Positions 33,878-47,310 of a stretch of 64,000 bases of DNA are shown here, one piece after another; position 1 is the first letter of the stretch, and each line of letters starts with the position of its first letter. The notes under the pieces are model-generated. The model searched no databases. It was not told where the DNA came from and saw nothing but the letters and a program-made list of their open reading frames with translations. The stretch covers positions 17,862,885 to 17,926,884 of the forward strand of contig NC_079364.1 of the NCBI RefSeq assembly GCF_021018895.1, written 5' to 3'. A program made the translations under genes and the position numbers. Source of the stretch: Seriola aureovittata. Its lineage: Eukaryota; Chordata; Actinopteri; Carangiformes; Carangidae.

Positions 33878-35515
33878 AAAGTAAATCCTCTTGGCTCCTG
33901 TATGCCCTGGCCAGTGGGGAGATAATGCAGTGGCAGCTCTAGCGAGTGGTTAATCTTTAACCAGGATGGGATTTGCCTATCAGCTCGTTAAAACTAGCAG
34001 GGCAGTGCTACTGGCCCATCTATCTGATCCAGCCACAAACCTTGGCTTGGCCAAGTCCAAAACAGTGTGGACTGGAACTGCACTGCCTACAGCTAACTGT
34101 GTATCCATGCCTCTCTTCACTGAGGCAGCAGATGTCTCTTTTCCAGTGGCTTGGTATAGCACACTTTAGGCATGCCACAATATTGTGGTCCTGCTTAGGA
34201 ACAGAGCCAAACCGGTCAGTGTCTGCCCTCAAATGAGCAATAAAAATGTCATTGCAATAAACTGGTTGGCTCAACTTGTGTGGCCATGCAGGCGACTGAA
34301 GCACCATTTTTAAAGTCTTGCTGGGCTTTGAATAGCACTTCTGAATATTTTTGTAACGCCGGTATAACCGCCTTTGTGGTTTGGTGTTTTGTTCCACTCC
34401 CACATTCCTGTTCTTACTTTCCTCCAACAAACAGCATCTTCGCTGCTTTCCGATAACATCCTCTTTGCTGTATTCAGATCTGCATTTGCTGTTACAAGAC
34501 AAACATTTAATCCTGCTTCACATTTCACTAGCAGCCAACCAGAACTACAGAAGTTTAGCCCAATTTGTTATTATGATTGATTTATGATACCAAAAGACTG
34601 ATGACTAACACTGGTCAACATTGCAGAATATGGGATTTTTTTGTTTTTTTTTAGAGCTTCTTAAAATAATGCAAGGAAGAATAACAAACATGATGTGGCC
34701 ATAGTGAACTGGTTGGTTGAAGAGCTGCAGGTAAAATGCGTTTGCTGTTTGTGTGGACCAGCACGCCTATTCAAAATAAGCAACACTTTCTACCATGCCG
34801 TCTTGTTGTGGATAAGTGGAAACTCCCTCATTACTCAGATCATGATCTTTGATCACAGATGACACAGGTTCAACCATCCACTCTGCTGAAATGATTTAGA
34901 TTAAAGTATCTCAGCCACTGATACAGGAGGGAGTAAGAGATGGCTTGATGAGTATGTGTAATCATGAATGGCTGGCTGACTGACTTGCTACCTGACTTAA
35001 GATATGCTGACGGGGGGATGAAAAGGATGAGAGGAGGGTGAGAGGTTCAGCATGAGGGAAATGTCTGACTGAAAATAGATAAAAAATTTAAAAAAAAATG
35101 AGGGTGAGGCAGCAATGTGGATGAAACTAACCTAGCAAAACAGGATGTAATATGGGCAAAACAGCCACTACCACAGCCACCCTATCATGCTTCAACCTAA
35201 AGTGAGCTTAAAAAAGACAGCTAGTGTAACTGACTGAATGACAGAAGGAAGCACAACTCTTAGTTTTTCACTGTCTATAAATACCACTCGTGCACAGTAT
35301 CCATAAGAAGAAAAAGAATTTGCAAAAAGAAAAAGAACAAAGGATGATCTTAATCTGGTCAGGCAACCAAAACACAAAGCGGGGTAGGTCATGGAGGTTA
35401 AACAGGAGAAACAGGGACCCGACCTCATGAGTGTCTACAAATGCTCATACATATGTAAACCAGAGCCTAGACCTAAACTGATCCTGAACATACCTGGACA
35501 TGCACAAGCACAAGC

Positions 35516-35532
35516 ACACACACACAAGCACA

Positions 35533-35596
<64 letters not shown>
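35516..35596 (+). repeat. (CAAGCA)n then (CA)n
   Basis: Short caagca units lead into about 60 bases of perfect CA. Confidence 0.95.
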
Positions 35597-35600
<4 letters not shown>

Positions 35601-36404
35601 CGAGGAGCACAGCAGGATAAACCTGCTCTGGTAGTTCCAGGTTTGTTTGACTTCTGAGATGAGATGTCAGAGCAATCTACCCTCAGGCACTATAGAATAG
35701 ATGTGTATGTGTGCGTGAGTGTGTGCGCACGTGTGAGTGTACGCACACACGCGAGCTCTTGTCTGTGCGCATGCGTGCCATCTCTTTTACTCGATACCAA
35801 AGAGAAAACCATAATATAAGAGAAATCCTGAAACAGCAGCACTATGGCTGCAGAGCTGAGGAATCAAAGGGAACAATTCCACAGGAGAATGAGAGAGCAA
35901 AAAGACAAAAGGAGAGAAAAAGAAAAGAGAGACAAAGAGACAGAGAGCAAGAGATCAATGAAGAAGCTGAAAGAGAGAGACACAGTATTGCCTGTGTCTG
36001 AGCTGTCATTATACAGCAGGCCTCCATTATAAAGCTACAGCAGAGAACAGAGTACATCTCCCTCTGACCTGGCTCGCTTGCAATGTCTTGAACACACACA
36101 CAAACACACACCACAAACACATCACACACACCTCTGTGCAAAGAGAGCAGTCTTCCTGCCTTTTTGCCTTGTGTGGCTTTAAATGATACGGCTGTGTATG
36201 TGAGAGTGCATGTGTGCACACACCTTATTATTCATCCCTCACCTCCTACTTCTCTTCCTCTCTTCCACTTGCTCTCTGTTTTCAACCCCCCACCCACCCA
36301 CCCCAACCTGCCTGCCAGCAGCTTGCAACAAAAACACTGAGATTTCAAAAGACCAGCCGGCATCTCTCTGCCTCTCTTCACCTTTCTCGCTTTCATTCTC
36401 CAAC

Positions 36405-36411
36405 GCACACA

Positions 36412-36480
<69 letters not shown>
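36405..36480 (+). repeat. (CA)n microsatellite
   Basis: Over 60 bases of perfect CA from 36419, with a GCGCGC left flank. Confidence 0.95.
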
Positions 36481-36484
<4 letters not shown>

Positions 36485-37429
36485 AAACAGAGTGTGTCTT
36501 GAGGGAAGGCACGAGCTGAGATGATTTTTTTTTTTTCCTCTCCTCCTCCCTGCATCCAACTCACCCACCCCAACAGCGCCATTTCCTATGGCTGTTAATT
36601 ACACAGTGACTGTGGTAGGGGTTGCTGGGGTTGTGTGTGTATGTCTGTGTGTGTGCATGTCATCTGGCGAGTGTGTGGCTGTGTTCTCTGAGACACCAGT
36701 GTGGGCGTATGACAGAACAGTCTGGTTGTACACACACACACATACACACACACACACACACAGAGACACACACACGTAAGTGCATTCTGTCTGTGTCTCT
36801 GGCTCTTTGTGGTCTATGCCCCAGGAGTCAAGCTGCTGTCTGCATGGTTGTGCCCTGTGTAGCCTCTCGCTGAGGGGGACACAGCCTTGCTTCCAGCCCA
36901 GCTGTTCGACTGGAAGAGGAGGCAGTTCTGACCATCGCCATCATCATCGGGCCTTGCCGACTCAGTCTTTTTAATCAACCTCACCTGCCAGAGCGAGACA
37001 GGAAAGGGTGGAAATGTGGCTCTTCCCAGCAAGTCAGGGAGATACAACAGATGTTGCAGAATTCACATGAACTTATGACACAAAAAGAGGCAAACACATA
37101 CAAAGGAGGACCTGCCATGGAGCTTATCACGGTTTCTGCACCTGTGATACCTTTTGGTGTACCTTTAGCCACACGAACAGGTACATGCACACACGAACAC
37201 ACAGTTAGGAACAGACAGCCTGCATGTCATGTCCCACAGAGCTGGAAAAAATTTTATTGTTTTGTACTATAAAGCTCTCAGTGCCTGGGGACATCACTGC
37301 ACGTAACATATTTCGGTTACTATCATCTTTCAATGGTCTCCTTCGCTCTTCATCTCTCACTCTATTCCTCTCCCTCCACAAGCCTCCTGAGGAGATGAGA
37401 GCTGTTTCTGCTGGCTCCCCCTCAGGGAT

Positions 37430-38270
37430 GGTCACAAGAATCGATACTTCGGTACAAAGTCGATGCCAAAATTCTGAAAATGTGACGGTACCTGTGTCGT
37501 AGTTACTGGAGATGTGATTCTTCCGAGACTAACGAGGAAAGTATAACAGAGTTCTAGTCCGACATCACACTTAACAATAACAACAAAATGTGGAATGGCA
37601 GCAGGTCCGGCTGCAGCAACAGGTCTACTGAGACTTGTGGGAAAAAAAAAAAAAGAAAAAAAAAAAAATATCACTATATCATTGATATTTCGTATTTGAA
37701 GTGGATCAGCAGGGACAAGTTATGAACAACCAAAAGCCAATATGCAAAGAGTAGCACAGAGCATTTGAAATGAAAGGAGGGAACTTATATGAGCAGCTCA
37801 AAGACAGACATCTAGATCTGTACACAGAATTCAAGGTGAGCGATTTCAGTTATTAACTTTATATTAACATGTCGACAGAATGTTCATCTCCAAAAATGTT
37901 TCCATTATTGTATGTGAATTGCGACAGCTGGTGTCTGTTGTAGTAACGCTCCACACACAACGTTCACAAAAGCTAACGTTGTCTTGTTTAGGCTAACATT
38001 GCGACAGTTCAGACATGAGCTGGGTGCTCACAACATTAGCAGGTGACCATCATTATATAACACTGACTTTTTAACCAAATATTTTCACACCATGGGCCTG
38101 TCACCTTCTTAGTCAATTTAAATTGATGCTTGGAAACTGACTGTATAGAAGTCAGTGCATGTGTATGTATATGCAGCAGCCTCTGTCGTTTTGTGTTTGT
38201 GCTGTGGTATTGAATTTGGTATCGAGAATCGTGGAATTTCGTTGGTACCAAATTCCTGGTATCATTACAT
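37430..38270. mobile_element. Possible non-autonomous DNA element with inverted-similar ends
   Basis: The left end (aatcgatacttcggtacaaa near 37439) and the reverse complement of the right end (38200-38265, containing gaatttggtatcgagaatcg) share gaTCGATxCCAAAxTTC-like and GGTACC motifs. They resemble fish elements carrying cggtatcgatac ends. No transposase is present between them. Family and exact borders are uncertain. Confidence 0.4.
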
Positions 38271-39014
38271 TCCTCGCTCCACTACATACACTCCTCACTT
38301 CATCCTCTCTTTACCCTCTCTCTCCCATCTATTCTCTGTTTCTCTCTGATGTACTCTGCTGGGTTGTGGTTGCCTAATTAGCACTCCAAGTACTCTGCAT
38401 GCGTCCTGACTCCCAAGCGACTCCACCGCACACGCACACAGACACACACAGACACGTGCAAAGCACCCACTTGACTTTCCATAGCAGGGTCCGGTTGCTG
38501 AGAGTTGCCCTGTTGTACTCTTGTAATTGGTATAACCGGTGTGTGTTCTTGCTCGAACATGTCTGTGTGTGCATGTGTGAATGGGTGGATGTTGAATGGT
38601 CCAGCCACAAAGACAAGGTTTGTCTTGGCCACAGAGCTGATACGTGTGGTGTCCTTCATTCTTTCAAGTATTTGACTTGTCATTTGTAGAACAGAAACTC
38701 ATCAAAAAATGGTATTATTCTACAACATTTTTGAGGGTCAAACCAGATTATTTTTTAATGGCTCTTGCGTTTCTGAAAATTCCATTTTCAGAGTAGGGTT
38801 ACAATCTGCTTTAGCATTGGTATTGCTCGGTTGTTAGCTGGACCAGTGGAATGTGCGCAACCCTTCAAAATCAGGCATATGATGAATGACTGACCCATCC
38901 TTTCAAAAGCACAAATCCTTAAAACTTTTCCTAGTCTAGACAGGAAATATCTATGAATATAAAGATAAATGATGTTCAATTACCATAGGTTCCGCATGAC
39001 CTGGGCTTCAGAGC

Positions 39015-39415
39015 AGAACTGAAACAATTAGTCGATTAAAAGTATAGGCAGCAATTCTAACACAATACACTTTTTGTGTAAGTGAATATCTCCTCACTGG
39101 GTGTTCTGTGTGCGCTCAAAAACAATCACGTATTTGTAGATAGCCCTGGCTCTGTAAATGGGAAACAAACAAAGTGGTTTGGACCGAGACACAAAAAACT
39201 ATTCCAGCAAATCAGCAACAGGGGGCGTTCATGCTTGTGCACAAGATAGGGTGCTGGTAGCAGCTGAACTCCGACCTCTGCCTCATCTTCTGCTGTGTCC
39301 TTGCCCATGAGAAACATAGCTACACCATGATAGTAATGATTTGGTCAGGACTCTACAATCGAAAAAATTATCTGCAGATGAATCAATATTGAAAATAATT
39401 GTTACTTGCAACCCT
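39015..39415. mobile_element. hAT-like MITE remnant (related to that at 1765-2030)
   Basis: The left end ctgaaacaattagtcgatta and the right end (gaaaataattgttacttgca then accct) are inverted relatives of each other, and the ends match the fish element family seen in GINS2 intron 4. The interior (39060-39350) differs from that copy. A 63-codon frame inside is not recognisable as a protein. Confidence 0.55.
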
Positions 39416-40229
39416 ACTTAAGAGAGGCTGGAATTTACATTCAACATCCACTCACAATGTACAGCAGGGGAGAGAGTTTCAAAAATGCATTTATTCAGAA
39501 TATTTCTATTAAAGCTATATGAAAGCCATGCAAAAGCTTTCTTTTGGAAGATGACCTTCCTGTGTATTTATTTTATCCGTTTACTAAATTATGGCATATT
39601 TTGTCAGTCAGTTGCAGTGCAAAGGGGAAACACATATGGTTGAAACTGAGATAAGAGACGACACCTACGAAAGATGTGAAACTGAGATATAAACAGAAAC
39701 AAAAGGACACTGCCCAAAATGGATAAACTTTAGTTATGCAAATGCCAGCCAGATAAAACAAATCTAGCTGGCAACTAGATCTTCTGTGAAGCACGTTTTA
39801 CATGACAACTGTGGCCTCCACCAACAAAGGTATGCAGTTCTGCCCATGAGCTGATTAAAACACATGGCCACAAAACCCACTTCACTTCTTCAGGCACATA
39901 TCTGACCTTGCTCTCATACACAAGGAGGCATGCTAGCAAACAGACACACACAATATGACAGTCAGCTGATATAGCAGATATCTCGGAGATGGAGAAAGAG
40001 AGAGAGAGAAACAGAGGAAGCGAGAGAGAGGCAAACAGACAGACACGTTAAAAAGAGATAGAAGCAGACACAGATAGAGGGGAAAAGGGAGATGATGATG
40101 TGATAGCAAAAGAAAAGGCCTTTGTTGAGGAGTAGCCTTTAGCACAATGCTGGGTTATACTGTGAGAGTATGACTGCAGAAAGCACAAAGACAAGACAGA
40201 TAGACACAGACACACACTATATGATACGT

Positions 40230-40308
40230 CACACACACACACACACAGACACACACACACAGACACACACACACACAGACACACACAGACACACACATAC
40301 ACACACCA
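40230..40308 (+). repeat. (CA)n with CAGA interruptions
   Basis: CA repeat broken by regularly spaced cagaca units over about 80 bases. Confidence 0.92.
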
Positions 40309-41598
40309 AAAAATGCTGAATGAAAGAGGCCCTGTTTGGTGAGGGCAATAGTCAAGTATGGTCAGTATTGAGTGTGTGTATGATTCGCTTATCTCCTGCT
40401 CTCATGTTGCCTGTGTTGTGTTTGTTTGGCCAGTGCTTATCAGGTCCTGCGGTATGACAACGACAGCAGCAAACATCAGCTACACAAACATACACACATA
40501 ATCTGAAGATATCTAGAACATGGTTTGGTCTGACTTGTGCGAATGAAAATGTTTTCTTTTTTTTTTTTTTCTTTTTTTTTGGTTCCCCTCATAATTTAAT
40601 CCAATGTGAAGATTGAGAACACAAACAGAGTTAACATTGTGAAAAAGTTTCTGGAGGTTACTTCACTGCAGAGCGCTGTGCTGTGTACTACTGTCTAAAT
40701 GAAATCACACTGGATACAAAAGTAGCATGTCTCCAGTGCCGTTCAGGGAATGGGTCTTATAGCATGGGACTCAGCACCACAAACAAGGAAAAGTGTGACT
40801 CTGTCTAACTCAACTGGCTTCTGCCATGATTCACTTCAATGGCACCAAGGCAGAAGTTTGGTAAATGGGAATACAAACTGTGGAATCAGCATTACAAACA
40901 AAGCTAAATGAACAGGGCTAGAAATGGTTTAGTAAAACATGTTAAAAATGAGAAAAAACAGCCAAATTCTTCCTTTTTTTCATTTGTGTATCTTATAATA
41001 AGCAACTGTTCCAGGTCAATTACCCCCGTATTGAAGAGCAATGGGGCAAATCAGGTGACTAGGCACTTGTTAACATCTGCTTGCAACATCCTTACACACT
41101 CACACCTACAGATGAAGATGAAAATGAAGATCTAAAATGCATTCACAAAAAACTCCCATGTTACATAAACTGTACTGATCAGCAAAATCTATGATCTGTT
41201 ACTATTTTCACTCCCTATCTCTAAGTGAGATCTACACGGGGGGTATGAGATAACGATCTTTAGTTTTCACAGTGGGGCATTACAGAAAGGCTTTAGTCCA
41301 CAAATTGGGGCCAAGACTCTCAAACTCTGTTCTCACAAAAGCAACATCTACTTGTCAACACCAGCAGCTGTATAAGGATTAACTGTAATAACTGTACAAT
41401 TCTGGACGCAGCTTTTATTGGGGACCAGCCCTTTTTTTTTTTTACGTGTTTACATTCCCTTCAGCCTTCTCCAGCTATTAATGCGATCTCTAACAAGTTC
41501 TACTGAATCTACAATTATTGTAAAGCCATACATTTCTGTTGTCTGTCACTAGGAGTGTGAGCCAGGCTGTGTGACAAGGACATGCGCTCACGCTCGCT

Positions 41599-41623
41599 CA
41601 CACGCACGCACGCACGCACACAT

Positions 41624-41697
<74 letters not shown>
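41599..41697 (+). repeat. (ACGC)n tetranucleotide array joined to (CA)n
   Basis: About 70 bases of ACGC repeat with one CACATGCA break, then about 26 bases of CA. It forces spurious RTHA-repeat frames. Confidence 0.95.
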
Positions 41698-42904
41698 TGC
41701 CTTGTGGTTAAAAATTAAGTACTGTTTAACGGCAATGCTGGAACATGCGTCTCTGCACAGGCAAAGCTTACAGAGCAGGTTAGGCTTGCTCTCAGTAAAT
41801 ACATACAAACACACACAAAAAAAAGTGATAGGCAGTTTTATAAGTGAAATATGGAGCAAAAAACTGTAGACAGGAGAACAAAAGTCATGAGCTACGGGAA
41901 GTTTTTGGCAATCTGATTAACAGCTTCTCCCTCTGCCCATGAATCTGTCCGTCTGTGTATCCATCCAACTTTCTGTCCGTCTTTTCTTCAGATAAATACT
42001 TTATGACCTGTTTGTTCAGCTGTCTTCACTGGTCATCACATTTACAGCTTACCTTTACTACCGGTTTTTACACCCAGTAGGGGATGCTTAGATACACAAA
42101 ATCACTCCCACTTACTCTGTCCATGCTAAAGGGGGGACACACAGAAGAACAGAGACCAAGACAGACAGAGAGAGGGAAAGGGAGGTGGCAGAAGAGATGG
42201 AGACATGTTGGACGAAGAAAACCTTAATTTCCTAAACATCCTACAGCGGTTTCTCTTCCATCACACAGTCAGACCACACAGCAACCCTGCCCTGACACAC
42301 AAAGAGAGCCGTGTGTGCACCCGCATTTTCATACCACCTCAGGACATTGTTGTAATGCTAGTCAAATCCAAGCCTCGCCCTGTCAAACACATCCCATTCT
42401 CTCTAATAGGGAACTATGTAAACCCATGCAAAGGCCTCTCTACAGTCTGTGCTATTCAAAGCTATCAATGTGGGCTGTTGATAAGGAAATGCAAAGTGGG
42501 TCACCTTTAACTCCAGGCTCCTTGTGTAAACAGTGCGGGGAGCTGCTTGGGACTCTCCTAATCACTCTCTAAACAGAGCCAGGTGCTGTTGCCACAGACA
42601 AACTGTCACCAACACTCTGCTCAACACAGCTGCTGTCTAGCCCCCAGACACTCGCAGCACTGCAGGCTACCGCAGCATGACAAACAGCACAACGACACCT
42701 GAAAACATGCCAACCTTGTATAGGCGCCATTGCAGCATAAAGGTTCAACAACTTTTAAATGGCAGATCACAAGCGAGAAATTTGTTCCTGAGAGCAAAAT
42801 TTGCATAAGTAATCTTACACTCTTATCATGTGCTGAAACATCAGACACATGTAAGTCTGACATAGGAGGATAAATTCACCCAAAGTCAGCCAACTCAGTT
42901 TTTT

Positions 42905-43120
42905 TTTAATCACTTCTGCCAAGGAGGTTATGTTTGTTCCTGTTACTTAGTTTGTCTGTCTGTTGATAGGGCCTCATAAAAACTTCCTGTTAATGAAATT
43001 TGGTACACAGATAAAGAACATGTTGCATTTGAGAGAAATGTAGCATTTTTGCCACTGGACAATTTTTTGTTTTTTTGGTATTACTATGACACTCTCACAG
43101 ATCAAGACGATTCTGAATCC
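42905..43120. mobile_element. Interspersed repeat fragment (ccaaggaggttatgttt family)
   Basis: The motif ctgccaaggaggttatgttt followed by tctgtctgttgatagg and aatgaaatttggtacacag occurs in a repeat widespread in fish genomes. Only part of that unit is kept. Identification is from memory. Confidence 0.5.
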
Positions 43121-46100
43121 TCAAGAAAAGTTTGCACATAGACAATCAGATTGAGAAGTGGCTGATGGTATGCCACTAATGGTAGAGCCGGCACCGGCAC
43201 ATACTGTTTCCCAATAGCAGCTGCCGCTTGAAAGTGTTGGTCATTGACAGAAATGCTTATGTTTTTCCTGTCTGTTCCGTTGTCGGGATATGTGCAATGT
43301 TTATGCGAGAGTAATTCTTTTATTCTGATTCTGACTCTGGGCTAATATTGTCTTTGTAAGCCTAGCCACAGCAGGCGGTCTGACTAATCAATAACAGGAA
43401 TGTACAATTTGCAGCTAACCAACCAAATAATCCATATTTATTTTTTTGGCATGTTGAATTTATCAGTAGAACGCGATCACACATGACATCATATAAAATT
43501 CCATGTTGTGGAGCATTAACTAGGCATATGAATGGCACCTTATTTATCATTCACCATAAATCCTTTGAATGAGTAACAGTTCGCATTGTAGCATAAACCA
43601 TAGACGTGATTGGCATAGATATTGGGGTATTTCCTCACTGTGATCCATCTTTGGATAGTCTGAAAATACTAAAATGACTAAGTGGATGTCTGCCATGTGG
43701 GTGGAGCAAACTGAACCACAAAGAGAAGTTGTGTTATGGTTCACAGAAAGCATAAAATGTACTACTTCTATTTAACATACAGTATACAGTGGTGTCTGAG
43801 CCATGGTGTGTGAACCAACAAAATTATGGAAATGCTGGCCTTTTCTGGCGGAGTTCTTGTTGTGTCATGAGTCAGCAAATGGTACATAAATATAAGTATC
43901 TGGACTCTGCATCTGTAGCTCGCACATGTGCATGAACACAAAATGCATGAGCCAAGTCTTACACATGTTGAGCACTCGCCAGTTCTTGAAAATAACTTCC
44001 ATTACTTTGATATATTTTTTCATGTAACTCGCATGTCGTTTTAATTTTAGTCAGCATCTATGCCATGTCCTTTGGTAGCTACCATAGTAGCAATGACTGA
44101 TCCTAATCTAGCAGCTCCCTGACATGCTCACTGTTCTTCCTCACAGATTTGAAATGTTATTAATCATTACAATGGGAAATTTGGCCACTCCTGTTCAGGG
44201 AAGACTTGAAATTGTAAAAGTAATGGAAATTCTCTTGCATGGAATCAATCTAAGAGATCCAAGACATTAAAATAAAACCTCCAACAGCGATAGCTGTGAT
44301 ATCAGTACTGGGGGATCTATTTCAAGCACACTATTTGTAATCCCAGTGAAAAAGCAGGGGGGCATAATAAAAATTAAACCCAAGATTAGAAGCTGCTTTC
44401 AGTTTCAGATAGACTGAAAAGGTTTTGTACGATGAAAAAAAAAAAAAAAAAAAAAACGTGGGACGACAACAATTCTGTTCTATTAAAGTTTTCTGAGGCT
44501 GCAAAAAAAAAATTACATCAGTTTGATATTTGTAAACACTGGAGTAAAACAGGTCAAAATTTGAATTCTGATTGGTTAGGGAATACATAAAGCTGAGAGA
44601 CAGCGGTCAGAGATTATCCTGTGACAGCAGCCTATGATAGGGTGTGTTTGACTATGCGTTCGTATGGGGGGTTTCCTATATCAAAGTAATACTGTAGTGT
44701 AGCGGTGACACTGGCTGTCGTCAGTGTTAAAGGTGATAGGTCAAGCCTTACTTTGACCTCAAATGAAGATAAACCACAAACAGAAAGCACTCAGTGCACA
44801 TAACCATCAAGGCTTAATCTGGATCAAGATCATCATCAAAATACAAATAGTGATTGACAACCATAGGATACATGTCCCATGTGTCAGTTTTTGTTTTTCA
44901 TTCATTAAGCTCATTTGAGCACAAAAAACAGCAAAATGTCTAAAATTACCTATTCATAAATGCTAAATCCTTTATCAAATTCCCGTATCCGCACCAGAAC
45001 TAATCACTTGTTTCAAGGGAATTTTTTCCATTGAAATTTCTATCATGTTTTGGCACCTGGCACCTTACAAACAGACACTTGGCCACATAGCCTCCTTAGT
45101 GAGATATTATTCTAACAACTAGACATAAAACTGAAATTGATATTTTTGATATATTAAAATAAACAAAAAACAAAAAATGTTAATGAAAATATCAAAATTT
45201 TGTTGTTGTTATTTACAAGTAAAAGGTGAAACATAGAAACAATGCATTATACACCAGAGTTATGCTAAAAAATGACATCACCCAGCTATGTTACATGCAG
45301 ACAAGCGCCCATGTAATGAATGACCAATCGAACACCAGTCAGTAGCTGTTAAAAGACACCAGTAGAAAGTCTCACTATAAAAACCAGGAGGCTCTAATTC
45401 CCTGCTCTTGCAGTTATGGCTAACCTTATCAGCAGCAGCTAAAACACACAACAAGGCTCCTTCTGGCTACAGATAAACTCAACCCGCAGCACAGTGTGTT
45501 CAGTAAAGCCTGTTGCTTCATCGCTGTGTTTGTAGACCGTGTTTTAAACCCGAGAGGTGTGTGATGAGCGTGATGAGTATTGCGTGTGTGTGCGTGTTCC
45601 CAAGCACAAGCAAGCAGCTGCTATACTCGCCTGCAGTTCAAGAGAAGTGAAGGAGCGCGTGGGAAGTGATTCAACACGGTCCACCTGCCACGCGCACGCG
45701 TACACACACACGCACAGGGTCAAATCCTTCACCAGAGAGCACCAAATGGTCAACATGTGTCACTTTTGCAGTCAGTCACATTTATACTGTGAAAAAGCCC
45801 CTTTCCTACTCTAAAGGAGTAGCCCAGACCAGACGCTCTCCCAATAAATTTAATGGAGCCAGCATGACTGGAGACTGCGAACTAGCAACCAAGTAAAGAC
45901 AATAATACAAATTTACAAAGGGGACCTACAGTGAACGTAAATGGCTTACGCAAAAACCCCGAGGGCTGTGCTTTACATAATAAACACAACAGTGCACCGG
46001 TAACAATGTTACAAGAAGTTAGTTTTAGGGGGTGGGGGTCGCCCGCTATTCCTTTCAGTCCTTCGGGCTAATCTGCATTTTGAAACATGATTTGTCTGAA

Positions 46101-46242
46101 AATCCTTCACAAAATGACACATTAATACTGAATGATTAAAAAATAAAGATTAAATCACCACCTAAACGCGCCGGAGTACCTCTTTCTGTTGTACTGACTC
46201 TCTTTTTTTGTCTTTCTTGTTTCTCTTTCTCACTCACACACA

Positions 46243-46257
46243 CGCGCGCGCGCGCGC
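46243..46257. repeat. (CG)n tract
   Basis: About seven CG units flanked by CA-rich sequence, about 240 bases into GSE1 intron 1 from the exon 1 donor. Confidence 0.9.
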
Positions 46258-46496
46258 AAACACACACAAACACACACACACACACACGCACACAAAACCT
46301 CGCGCGCACACCCGCGTGCAAACGCAAGGGCTAGGCACCCGACCTTCGAAAAAAAAGAAAAAAGAAAAGAACTAGCACTCGTTTCCTCGACATCGTAATG
46401 ACTTCCTCAACAAAACCCTCGCCGTATGCTCGCTCGTTTGCACAAACAACCTCCGGGTTTGAAAACATAACTACAGATTTACACACAGTCACTCAC

Positions 46497-46850
46497 CGCA
46501 AACAAGTATGGGCTATTCCAGTGTTCATAAATTTGTAAATGTCTCCCTCCGTTAGCGGCGAAAGCGCGGATCCATCCCTCCGTCGAGAACAGAGACTCGG
46601 CACTTTTGTTGTCACGCAGGAAGCTCCGACGCCTAGCGAGGCCACAGGGACGGAGCAGAGCAGAGCGCCGGGGAGAGGAGGAGAGAGGCGGCCGAGCCGC
46701 TGGGAGCCGGGAGGTGGGGCTTCCTCTCCGGCGGGGGCCGGACAGACAGACAGAGACAAGCCGGAGGGGCGGGGGGTTGAAGCACCTGCTCCCCCCCTCC
46801 CGTCACGCCTCCAGTCCACAGGGCTGACCCCACATTGTCCCCCAAATGGG
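46497..46850 (-). promoter_or_regulatory. gse1: CpG-island promoter and non-coding exon 1 of GSE1
   Basis: Positions about 46550-46800 are strongly GC- and CpG-rich in an otherwise AT-rich, CpG-poor region, with a GC-box-like ggggcggggg near 46760. On the minus strand a strong donor TTTGCG|GTGAGT lies at 46496/46497. Joining it to the first coding exon gives TAG CCC ATA CTT GTT TGC GGC ATG, so the exon would be untranslated. The transcription start is not visible; the right border given is the edge of the GC-rich block. The + strand frame of 141 codons through the island is a GC-driven shadow. Confidence 0.7.
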
Positions 46851-47252
46851 ATAAAGAATGTCCAATCCATCCCTGACCAGGATGGAGAGAGTCACTTCCT
46901 GTTCATTAAAAATGACTACAAATCTGCGACTACCATATACCAACAAGTTCAATTTGACAAATAAAATGAGACAAAATAAATAGCCAATTATCTTTCATAT
47001 TCATTAACACTATAATTAATTAAATAGAACACTTGTATTTATGATTTTGCAGACAACACTGCCTAATTATTGTGTTTTTTTTTTATCTTTATATAGCTTA
47101 TTTATGTTAGCCATTATTTTAAAATCCATGTTTTTAAAAAAAACAAAACATGGATTGTTCTTTTCATGCAATGCCCAACAAAAGCATATTTGAGATTAAC
47201 TAATGATCTGTGGTCAATGAGGATGATTCAGTTATGATATTAATGAATTAAT

Positions 47253-47310
47253 TGGTCAGCCACAACATTAAAAGGAGTTACCAGTTTTATTGTTTTGGCT
47301 GAACGTCATA
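47253..47310. mobile_element. Short MITE-like remnant
   Basis: ggtcagccacaacattaaaa and, about ten bases on, the inverted relative ttttattgttttggctgaac. Both resemble the gccacaacattaaaacc ends of a common fish repeat, so this looks like a copy with its interior deleted. Confidence 0.45.

Larger units (their letters stand above)
29084..46496 (-). other. gse1: GSE1 first intron (about 17.4 kb)
   Basis: Non-coding. Contains many simple repeats and several interspersed remnants, listed separately. Unique-looking stretches 32100-33500, 33950-35100, 40560-41500, 41880-42900 and 43300-45500 show no recognisable exon. No exon ending ATGAAGG before GT, as needed for a human-like MKG start, was found on the minus strand. 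Confidence 0.75.

Noticed and set aside
35844..36032. Charged + strand frame rich in Lys/Arg/Glu
   Set aside because: Derived from a GA-rich low-complexity stretch in intron 1; no splice sites in frame and no conserved motif.
41599..41697. Regular array that could suggest a CRISPR or satellite
   Set aside because: The unit is four bases with no spacers. It is a simple tetranucleotide microsatellite in a vertebrate intron.
46539..46964. 141-codon + strand frame through the CpG island
   Set aside because: GC-rich open frame without family resemblance, overlapping the predicted GSE1 exon 1 and promoter. CpG islands commonly produce such frames.
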